The position numbers were made by a program, and so were the translations under genes. Shown here piece by piece: positions 22,301 through 34,300 of a stretch of 64,000 bases of DNA. This DNA comes from Notospermus geniculatus (Eukaryota; Nemertea; Pilidiophora; Heteronemertea; Lineidae). The stretch lies in NCBI GenBank assembly GCA_002633025.1, contig NMRB01000152.1, forward strand, positions 513,529 to 577,528. The letters run 5' to 3'. Position 1 is the stretch's first letter. Every line of letters starts with the position of its first letter. Below the pieces are notes generated by a model. It was not told where the DNA came from, did not search any database, and saw nothing but the letters and a program-made list of their open reading frames with translations.

Positions 22301-25300
22301 TCAATGATAAAGCTTCTAGACTTCTTACTGTTGATCATCATAGGTCCAAAGTTGATGTCGTTGACGGGGTAGATGCTGTACCTGTAACACCACAAGGACA
22401 AAATTAAAGGTTAGGCTATTTTAGAATTGGCATCACAACATCTGAATGGAAAGACCAATGACCAACATTCATAACTGTATCTTAAACCTCACGGTAAATC
22501 AAGTAAGTCAAAAGCTCAGGCCAAAAGATGGCACCAAGAAAATTTCCTCTTTTAACTCGTGAATCCCTGGAGTCAAGCAGACGTCGAGTTCTTTCAAAGT
22601 TTTCTCACATTTAATTGTGAGGATTGAAAAATATTTGAAGAAAGGTTGTTCCTATCAATCATCTGAATAATGTTTCTTCAAATAAATTCAAATTCATCTC
22701 CAAAGCTTTCAGAAAACTTCAATCGAAACTACTGTGACCTTAAACCTGGGGGCAGACGGTAAAGCGGAGACCAACTTACTTGCTGAAAACTGATTTGACT
22801 GACACCTTGACAGGAATACTAGCGATGGTCTCCCCGCCCTCGACGATGTTAGGCTCAATCACCTGGCACTTCAATATCGGCAAATCTTTTATGTTCACTT
22901 CTTCGGTGGAGCGGAAGATGATCTGTACTTGTGTCGGGCGATCGACGGGAGTGAGTGTCCCATGTTGGGGAATGATGGAGAACAGCTTGGTCACATCGGG
23001 GCAGTTTGGTCCTGACGACTCAAACGTGAAGCTGAAATATGTAAAAAAAACATTTAATGCCTTGTTACAACTATTTTCACTCTAATTTTCTTGATGATAG
23101 GAACATGAAACTTAGCGCTTTTAACTATAATAGAAAGTCTCAAAGCGCTTCAGATTATTACTCAGCAATTTCTCTAGAAATCTTTCTGGAAACTCAAGGA
23201 GCAACTCATTCAGTGGATCACCAGGGGCCTGATTCACAAAGCACACTTAGGCGTAAGTGTGCTTTGTGAATCAGGCCCCTGATCCTTTCAGAAAAGTTCA
23301 GAATACAAAGTGGCAACGTGACCGAGAATTGAACTTGTGACCTCTCGGTCTTGAGTCCGATTGTTGACCACTGCACCACCGTGTTCCCCAAACTGGACAT
23401 TGGGAATGTCAGTCTACATTTGGATGACTTCTTGCTAAATTTATTCACAGAATATCATTTTACACGCCAATAGGAAGTTGACATTTCTTTGGATTTCCCA
23501 CTGAGTAAACTACTAACTTCACATCAAATAGATTCGTAAAAGTGACAGCTTTACATGACTTGTGTCTCACTTACTTGTAGCTGATCTCATATTTTCCCTT
23601 ATTCTTCAGCGTGCATGTCTGTTTTGTTTCATCCATTACTCTGATTGTACCGAAGTCAATGCCACCTTCGGCACCCTTGGGGAAACTCATGTCTAATGCG
23701 ACGTCATACGCCTCAGCAAACACCTTGAAACATGAAATTGTGAGTGGAAGTTATAGATCAAAAACTATGCTGATAAGATGTTCACTGATGGCAGAAGATT
23801 TCAATGCCACAAAGACCAAACAAAAGACTTCGAGAGACTGGCAAGGGGAAGGCCAGTAATGAAAGGGTAAAACATATCTATCAGGAACTAACCTGAATAT
23901 TCTCCGTCTGAACCAGGCCCATGATATTCTCGACATCCGACACCTCGAGACGGATACTCTTCTTGCTGGTCGATATCGGCTTCATGGCGCGGAAATGTGC
24001 GTTTAGCGCAAACTCTGTCCTTGGCTGAATGACACCGCTATCTTGAGAGACAGAGAAATCGTCTCCTAAACTCTCCATTCCGCTTATCTTCCAAGCCACG
24101 GGGAGGAGGGTGCTATTTCGGAGGTAGATTGTCTTGGTGTCCTTTCGGTGGAGCAGCACCTTGTCAAAATGGAGTTGCTTCTTGTCGAGTTCGAGCTCAG
24201 GACGGACACCGAATGATGACAACTTGAAGATGATTGGTTCAGGGTTTTCCCGCACGCAGCAGACTATTGCATCTTCGTAGCTTCCCGGAACTTTGGGGTA
24301 GGCCCAGACGCTCAGTTCCTGAAACGAAAATAGCAGGAGGTGTCATACGGATCTACATTTATTTATATGGGTCATAAAATCAGACAATATTAGCATAAGT
24401 CGTGTTTACACTGCCAAAAATCAAGCGAACTTGGACTGGATCGAGTATGGTACAGCAAAAACAGTGGAGTGTAAACTTGCCAAGTTTGGGTTCACTTCAA
24501 CTGGACCGAAATGTTTGGCAGTGTAAACGCGGCTATACATTTTTATCACTAAGCACTAATCATTTTACCTGTTGTTCTCCTGGTTTCAAGATCATGTTCG
24601 GCGGGTCAAGCAGATACGTCTCAGCCTTGCTGTCGTTTAGGAAACAGAAGTTGATGTCTGCATCTAACGGTGATGTGTTCAGGATTGTAACCTTTTCCAT
24701 GTTCTCGGGGAATTTTCCTTCCTTGTATCTGGAATAATCATCGGGACAATGAACACAAAGCAAGAGCAGATGCATTCTTTCCTGCAATATTTCTCCAAAC
24801 TGGTAAATCTGGTGGACACAAATTTGAAGGAAGACTCTTCTGGGTAGAGATTTTAAAGATATTACTTCAAATTTTTGTCAAAATTTCTTATCACTGGCCA
24901 AGGAGTGCGACTGAATTTGTCAAAAGTTCATGCTGGTACAAGATGTTGATGTAAAATACCCCAGCTAGCAAAGATTGGAGGCCATCCGGTGGCTACTGGG
25001 AGACGCGAGTGGCAGCGGCTGTCTCAGGCTGGCCTCTGAGTGCAACATCTACCCCAAATATTCCGCTACAATAAGTTAAAGGGACTTACTTCTCTCTTGT
25101 TTTGCCAACAAGAAGTGGGCCAAACTCGTACGTCTCTGTGGTGAGAACGTACTTCTTTATGACGATATCGTCAGCTCGCTTGTTCTTCTTGCGTTGGGGG
25201 AACACAATCCTGGGGGAAGAACAAGGAAAAAGTGAGGACTCTGAATGCACTGAGTAGTGCACAAGATCGGAGGTCTTTTAGCATTGAAATCATCCTCCCA

Positions 25301-28300
25301 CAGCAGGGGTTTTTACCTCGCTCCTCCTGATCCACTCACACAAGTGAGTGAATAAAGAGGAGCGAGACCAAAGCCCTGCTATGGGCGAATGCACTGAAAC
25401 CGAAATCATTTGACGTACAACCTCGAACTCTGCTTTGTTTAAGAGTCGAAAAATTTTCAAATAAAACTGACAGTGGCAAAATCTACTTACCTTGGTTCCC
25501 TGCTGATTGTGGGGAAGGCACAGATCCCACGACAGAACAACTGGTAGCGCCTCCTAGTGCCCATAATCTCAAAGTTCAATGTCTGATCAAACTGTCCTAG
25601 GTCCTCAGACAGGAAACGTAGGCGTAGGACGACCTCGCCCTGTGCCGGGATCATCCATCTAAACTGGGTCAATCTGCATTAAAAAAACAATCTGATAATT
25701 CCAGGATTATCATATTTGAGAGATTTTTATCAAATCTCGGAAATTGTATTGAAACAGTCCTGTTTTGACGTGAAATTATGGATCACTTCAGTATGCTAAA
25801 TTATTTCATACATTTCATATCAGGGGCGGATCCAGGATTTGAGAAAAAAGGGAGCGCCCTGTGCTAGCTATGAACATTGAAATCTGTGGTGAATTTCAAT
25901 GGCTCGCTCCAAATTCCAGAATTTCATGGTCAATTTAACAGATTTGTTGGCCAAAAGGGGAGGTGCTTGCCCAGGGCACCCCCTTCTGGATATAGCATCA
26001 TTATGGCCTCTTTTATAAGAGCACACAAGAAATAACTTGTGTCCGTCTGCTGAGTCATCTAAAGCGTAATCTAGAGAAAACAAATCATGTACATGTATCT
26101 ATCAAAGCAATTTTTGAGCAAAGAAATTTATAAAAAGAAAGAAGAAATGGGTATGTTAAAGCACACACACAAAAAAATACATTAGTCAGTAATTTACATT
26201 CAAGTCATTCATATCCAGTTGATCTATCCAATCAATTGATTCAAGTTAAATAACAGAATTCGGCTGAACGCTATATGGGGTAATTGCACGTGTGGGAATC
26301 TAAGGGGGTGATTCGAAGAAAATTCTGCAGGATTTATTGAAATATAAAGTTTTTGAACTGTTTGTCATGGGCCAGATGCATCTTGTGCACAAGGCCACAC
26401 GTTCTTTGGGAGGGTAATTGGTCGGTGATTTTGGACTGTCACGTGTGGGCTGCATGGGAAAAAATAAGGCGTAAGCAAAGGTAACGACAAAGCAATGCAT
26501 AAAATGTTGATACTGCAAGTGGCCTAGCTGGCAGTGCCTCCCACCATAAACACAACAACAACGTAACAGAATACACGAAATAGAAAAGAGTTTGAAGAGT
26601 GACGTGCACCAAAACCACAGCAGTTCAGACTCACTTTGGCCACCTTCCATCAGTAATTGGACCATCTAGACCACTGGAACTGAACACAGGTCAAAACACA
26701 TCATCCACGAGGTGAGACAATGAATGATTAATTATGCCCAGTCCAATAACAGAGGTTCTTCACATGACGTCACATTTCCATGACGACACAAGGCGGCCAT
26801 CCGTCAAAATGTCAAGCGACATCACGCCATGAAGAAAGCGTCAACACACAGATCGTGACGTCAAAATGTCATGACGTGACAGTTTTGACGTCATCCCCGG
26901 CCATTTGACGGCCAACATGGCCGCTTTTTTGCAGTCACATGACCGTTGTGACGTCAGTGAAGAACTTCTATAGACAAATCCCAAATTGACGAATGTGAAC
27001 TCAATCTGCGCATATCCAGCCTTTTTTTGCACAACAAGCCTCGTTTTGGAAACATGACATGTGCTCCATCTGACGTCACGGTATGGTCGCAATAACGTCT
27101 TTGTGTCATGATGTTGATTTCAACACGATGGAGAAGTTTTGAAGATGAGGCTGGATGTTTTGGAAACCTGGATGTGCGCAGGAATGTGAACTTGGGACTT
27201 GTCTCTTGGAGAATTTCTGAGCTTGGTTGTGCAGCAGACGAGGCAGGACACAGCAACTGTTAAGCAGGGTGCATGGTGCCACTTTCAAAACACCAGATTT
27301 CATTCACTTTGGTTTGGCGACGTGATAATTGAGTTACATGATTTCAAGGAATTTGCCAATAAATTCAGTTCTCGAGTAATGACCGTTAGCGTTCAAGAAA
27401 GGACATGGTAGGCCTACCTCTGGTTGTCAATATCTGAGCCTGGCGTTGTTGCCCCAGGAGGCGGAGACACATTCAGCGAACTTCTTCGTGTCAGGGCAGC
27501 ACCACGCTTCTGCCCGGCACTGCGCTTCCTCTCCTTGTCCTTCTTCTCGTCAATTTTCAGCTTGTCTTTACGCCCCCTGGTGGGTGTGTGCTCGTCCTTG
27601 CCACGGTCAGGTGTCACTGATTTTTCATCGTCATCGGCATCTTTGCTTCTGTCCTCAACACCAACATTTCTGGAAAGAAGATGGAATTTTTAATATAAAA
27701 TTTTTCAAAATTAATTTCTAATTTTTAATCTAAAAAATTATTTTGAAAATTTTAATTTTAAAAATTTAAAGTCAATAAAATTTAAATTTAAAAATAAATC
27801 AAATTAAATTTTTAAATTATTTTAATATATTTTTTATTTGTTTTTAATTTTTTATTTAACTTAATTTTTTATTTTATAATTTTTAATGTTAAAAAAATTA
27901 AAATCAAAATTTTTAAAAATTTATACTTGATTTTTTTATCAAGTGCTAAATGAACCTCTCATGGTTTGACAGCAAGTACCCATCAATACTTACGGATCAT
28001 CAGGTGACGAAGCGACGTACACATAATGACCATCGGGCTCTGCTCCTGGTGGTGCCTTCCTCTTGACGGGATATGGAACAACAGCAAAAGTTGCTGGTGG
28101 AGGGATGGGTGGGCCATGAGGACCAAGACCTAGACCATCCAGGACCTGTGAATCAAGACAGATGCATTCATCATGGAAATGAATCGGAAAGAATTTGAAG
28201 GAACATTCTTCAGGTGGTTGATGGGAACGACATTTCTTCAAATATTTTTAAATTAGTTCCACAGGATGCTAGGAAACTTCGACAGACGATGCCGTCTGCT

Positions 28301-31300
28301 AATCTCCGGGGGTAGATGAGTTAAGGAAACAGCCACTGGCAGTGAAGGGGTTGCAATTGCATCTTCAACGAACAGGTCAACGTACCTCCTCAGTAGTAGG
28401 GAGCCTATCCATGTCGATGATCTGTTGGCCAGGTGCGATTGTCTTGTCGCTACAGTCCAGGATCAGATGAGGAACGCCAATACCATCATCCTGTTTATCC
28501 GGTTCATCAGTGGATGCATCACCGTCCTGGACGCCGCCATCGCTAGCAGCAGCCTCAGCCTGAAGAATTAAGAAGAACATGCAACGAACGAAAGTGCAAA
28601 TTTACCTTGTAAGCATCCTCCCACAGCAGGGCTCTGATCTCGTTCCTCTTCGTACACTCACACGAGTGGATAAGGAGGAGCGAGGTAAAAACCCTGCTGT
28701 GGGAGGATGCTTGGAAGTATCTTTACCAGACATGATATCATCCTTACCTCTTTCGCAGCCTTCTCCTTCTCGGCACGTTCCCGTTCTTGTTGCTCCCTCA
28801 GTTTCTCCTTCTCCTTGTCATGTTTATCCCCTTTTTCCTTCCCCTTCCCTTTCTTCCCGGACGGCGGATGTGCTTCCTCCACGGCCTCAGACCGCTCGGA
28901 TGGCGTGGTCGGGCGGTGGATAGCCCCTGTTGTACGATCCCAGAAGGATATGAGATCGACGATGTCTTTCTGGGCGTGCTCGAATGTACGGAACCTGAAA
29001 GGACAGTCAGAATCTCATTTGTGGGAAAAATAGAGAACTCCAGCCCTTCCAGATAATAAAAATTCATGGTCAATTGCGAACTTGAAATTTCCTTGTCAAT
29101 TTGAAAGATTTTCTCCAAGGAAGAGGGGCCCAGGCATCAACTTGTGTTTCCTTACTTTTGCATCAGCAGCATTTCTGCTTCTTTGACTGGGTCTCTGACT
29201 GGTTCCTCAACAGGGACAGCAGGGTCCTTAGCTTCATTAGAGATGGGTCTCTTGCCATCACGCCCTTTTTTTTTCCTGCAACAAAAGAAGACATATATAT
29301 GAAGTACCGTATTTTTCGGACTATAAGGCGCGGCCTTTTTCCTTGAAGAAGGGTCTTAAATTGGGGGTGCGCCTTATAGGGTGGTGCGCCTTATCTGCAG
29401 ATAGAGTCCGAAAATTTGATCAGAAGTGTCACAACAAGCTAATTAGCTTGTCATAACAAGCTAATTAATGTTTTTAATCATACAACCAGGTCAGTTTGAT
29501 GCATAACATTGCTGTGGTTCACCTGATGACTGCGTCTTATAGGGAGGTTAGAGTAAACTGATGATCAATGACGACAAGCATGCAACAAGCACCTGCTTTT
29601 GCTGAAGCAGGTCACACTGGACTGTTGGACTTCATAAAACAGAAACATATCTTTACCTGGTGTTCTTGACTCCAACGCCAATCGAGCTGAACTCAATGAC
29701 TCGGGTATTTTGGTCCAGTGTGGCACCAGGGGGAGCTCCGTGTGGCCCTCGCAACTCTGGATTACGTCGAGCACTGCTGATGTAGTCAGAATCCTCAAGT
29801 TCAAAGTGACAGTATGGGAGAAGACTCTGACCCTTGACGCTGATGACAGGACCTTGTTTTCCCTCCTCAAGGTTAGAAATCCTGAAATATGAGAGAAATA
29901 TCGTATTCAGAACTGGAGGGGAGCAGACTCTGATTGTTCTCTGATTGGTGGGAAATGCTAGAATGGAAACGGGGCTTTACAGCTTCACCTACCTGCAGAT
30001 CAGCCGGCCTTCAAACTCATGGACATCCAGCGGAGAGAACTTGACAGTAAACGACGCCTTCTTCCCTGGGGCGATTGATCCGCTTTCTGGCTCAATCAGG
30101 AACGGAACAACACCCGTGTCACTCACATTGCTCTGGATGGAGCTGGCCTGTGATGACGGACGTTCGTTCTCGGCGAATGTGACTGAGCGAGTTTGCGGCG
30201 GAACGTCCTCCATGACTACCTGCCATGAGTAGTCCATTGTTGTGCTGCCCTGGTTGCTGATCTTCAGACTGAAATGATAAAGTAATGGTTGCTTTCATGG
30301 CATGCTCCCACCACAGGGGTTTTTACCTCACTACTCTTCATTCACTGCGAGTGTATGAAGAGGAACATGACCAAAGCTCTGCTGTGGGAGGATCCTTGCA
30401 TGGAGGACTGTGCCCATAGACAATTAAAGAACACTGGTTTCAAAGAAACCAAAGTCTATTAGTGATACTCTGAGGATTGCATCAACTGAAGCAGTTTCAA
30501 AGCACGGGCAACTTAGTGGGTAGTAGTGAAACTGCGACAGGAGTTTAACATTGCCTCATTCCACCCAGGTTTATGTGGTTATCGGTATTAAGAAGGCTTC
30601 AATGACAACTTACTCGAATACTCTTGTCTGGAATATGAGCGTATCTTTGAACTTGATGCTCTCCACTTTACACTTGTACTTATTGTAATCAGCTGTGGCC
30701 GACACAAGAAGATCAATGGTCCTCTGAGTCTCAGACATCTCCTGGAACGGAGGTTCTGGTTCTGTCTCCACAACCTTCTTCTTCGCGGGTCTCATGTTGG
30801 CAGGGGTCACTGGCGTGTTGGGCTTCACTGATCTGCAGTAGAAGAGACCACGAGGTCAAGAATGTTGACATTGCTGTAGAGTTTGTGCAGTGCCTCAGCA
30901 TGATGTCACTTTGGACCTGGCTGTGTCCACCCCGCTGATGTCGACAACAAAGTGTGCCCAGCCCGGATGCAGCCACGTACTCTTTGTGAGCTGACGACAA
31001 AGTGTACCATGTGGGACTTTGATGTCTGACCATCAAGATGGCAGATTTTTCTGGGTCAGTGGGAAGACATCGTCTGCACTAAGATGTAAACACCAAAACA
31101 TTGCCGTGATCATATCAAGGATTTTACACAAATCTATTCAGCTCCAGAATGCTATCACCAAACTCAGGGATAAAGATTCCAAAATTCCCATGCAGTAAGA
31201 TAGACCAAACAAGCCCAGGGATGACACTGTTTCACATGAAAATTACAGGGTATTCAGAACTCACCCCTCTGATGATGCTGCCGCTACCTGACTGACATCC

Positions 31301-34300
31301 ACCCATTTCACAGTTCTCATCCTGTCATCCCAATCAGCAACCTGGTTCACAGGTTTCTCAAACGTAATCTTGGTGACCTTACACGACACAACCTGCTCCT
31401 CGAGCGTCTTGGGTGCATCTGTCTTGAAAGTCACTGACATGTCCTTTGTGCATCCAGCGTGGAGGTGACCGACTTGGGGTGAAAATTTCACCTCTGGGTT
31501 CTCGGGCCATTGGAATCTGACGCAGTCCCCGATGGAGTGGTTTGTCATGGAGAACGTGAGGACGCGGGGCTCGCCGATACGAACGTCGCCAAAATGGATG
31601 CTGTTGTTCTTGGCAGCTGAAAAAGCAATCATCTTTAATGTATAATTCTTGGGAGCGTGGGGTGTAGTGGTCAGAGCATAGACTTGTGATCGAGCCATCA
31701 GTACTTGCATGTGGTCTAAAAGTATCCTCACCTTCCACATCTTCATCCGCCATGTTGCCTTCCAGTTTCTCCGGATCACTGGCCACAAACAGGCTGTGGA
31801 TATTATCCAACGAGATGTCATCTTCATAACCTTCGCCGACGAGCTGTACGATCGAATCCTCATACTGGTTATCAACCACTGTCATTTTGATATGAGCCTG
31901 CGATCGCTGCGGTAATGATGGTTTGAAGATGACGTCGAAGTTTGCCGTCTCGCCGACTTCCATGACCACACTGGCAGTGTGCGGTCTCTTCTTCGCCTCG
32001 GGTGTATTGTCGGTGTTCATGATTGCGTTGGTACCGTGGCTGGGTTTGAGTTGGTAGGCCAGGTCAGGGTCAAGGAGATCAATATCAACCTGTAACGAAG
32101 GAAAACTATATCACGTCTGCTGATGATGTGGTGATGGAGCTTGCCGCATGTTCCAGCCCAAACTGAACCCAGCCTGGATTCAGAGCATGAAGTCATTTTG
32201 ATGCATGCCTGCATGCTGGTAGGCAAAATGCTTCTCTGAGGAGCATTTTACCTACCAGCATGCACGCTGCACCAACAAGCACACACGCTCTGCAATGCAG
32301 TGTATTTGTGGTGTCGGAAAACGATCTATAGAACAAAATAATAATTTACCTTGCAGGCCAATGTCCCATCATTGACCAAGACCAGGGGTTGCGTGTCGGT
32401 CCGTCCAAGAAGCAGACGTTTGAATAGACACAATGGTTGTCCCTTCCGGTTGCGTACAGATGGTTTCTGGATTGATATCCTCGGCAGATTGCCCTCTCCT
32501 TGGATCTCAAAACTAAGGTTCCGACCTTTCGCTTGTGTCTGAGAAACACCGTCCAGTGCTGCCTCAAAGATGGCAGAGAATTGCTGAAATAGACATAAGG
32601 ACCAGGAATTGAACCTGTGGCTTATCAATTACGAATCTGACACCTTTGCACTCCACCATCGCGCTCTCCAACTAACCAATGATCAATTAACAAGGCCTGA
32701 TTGACTAACTAACATACCTGCATTGATGGAGGTGTAAACGTGACAGTGGCGTAGGAATAGCTATGTGCTGCTATCTGAGCACGTGGTGGCTCCACCTCAT
32801 AGATATCCTGCGACTTCGACATATGTTTGCTGATGATAGGCTTGATGTTGAAGAGGACATCACAGGGCACTTTGTTGACGTTGGTGATCTTAAACCTCGC
32901 TTTTGCCTTGCTGCCGACGATGACGTTATTGAAGACGAAGCGATTTTCGTCTTCTCCATAGATGCCGCCACTTTCAACCTAAAACCAGAGATATGTGAGA
33001 TGAGCTGACAAAATTCCACTTTCCTTCATAACTTCTTGTCCTTCATCCTTTCACTGCTGAATTCCCCATGTGGATTCCCACGTGACATCACAATTCCTAC
33101 ATGCCACCATACTAGCCGTCAAAGAACACAGCATCAACACGACAGATGATGATGTCAAAACGTTGCACATGGATGTGCGGTGAAGTTTTGACATCGTTGT
33201 TGGTCTGTTGAGGCTGGACTGCACTCTTCTGTAGCAGGCCATGGACAATTTGCTTTGATTGCCTGCGGGTTTTCACACCAATTCAGCTGCTGTTGTTCAA
33301 TAACTGACAGATGTAATGAATTTGTTGAATTGTTGTGCACACTGTGATGTGTACACCCCACTGAAACTTCATCTTGACATATCAAGGCCTACGGCCTTCG
33401 GACTATGCTCCATGAGTGAGAGTAGGAGTGATAGGAACACTTGTCAGGACAAGATGCTGAAACATTGAATCGAGAAGCAAAATGGTGACCATCTGACGGC
33501 CAATCATTTGACAAGTATGACGTCAGTGGGAAACCTGTATTCTTACAGCCGATTTCCTGGAGTATACCTTACAGGATTCCGACAACATACTGACATAGAC
33601 TGTGTTTCTGCAGTGCATTACTTTCATAGACAGTTATCGTACTCACCGTGTGGTTATGATGCCAGATACTGAGATTTTTGCAGACTCTATGTTCCTCAAA
33701 GGTAGAGCCAAGATCTGTAATATTGATACTTGGAACGCATGCTTCGCCAATCAGCTTGTATGGAATACCTTCCTTGTGGTCACGTGGGTCGCGGTCAGTT
33801 ACTTCAATGGCAATTTCCTGAATGAAAAGGGTACGAGATTTTATCAAGGTCAGAAGAAGACGTACTGCCAATGATTTGATCACAGATGGCAAAGACACTA
33901 GCAACACCACTAAACTACATTTGAGAAAGACTCAAAACAAATGAATTTTTTGTGATTTAGCCTAACTCATCCGCCCCAAGGTTTGAGCAACCAGTATCTT
34001 TTGTCAGGTTTTCTCATCGCCTGGGAAATGAATTAGAAGAACTTTGAAGAAACATTCTTCAGATGGTTTGTAGGAACAAACTTTCTTCAAATATTTTTTA
34101 CTCAACACCACAGGATGTGGGAAAACGTCAACAAACGATGCCGTCTGCTGGATTGTGGGGGTAGATGAGTTAATTCCACATACCTCTTCACATTTTCCAG
34201 CATATTCAGCCACGCTTTCCACACTGATGGTCTGATGGTTGTTGGGTAAGACCTGACCAAATGCCGGGTAGATGGTGAACATACCGAGAACAAGGCGGGC

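Larger units (their letters stand above)
16447..29306. repeat. Block A of the large direct repeat inside HYDIN
   Basis: This interval matches 29549-42537 along its whole length, introns included. The shared sequence starts at 'tagagtaaactgatgatc' and ends at 'gaagta'. The copies differ by substitutions, small indels and whole transposable elements present in only one. Block A carries SINE sequence in the introns at 17414-17620 and 18737-19135 and a hairpin at 23223-23280 that block B lacks. Confidence 0.97.
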
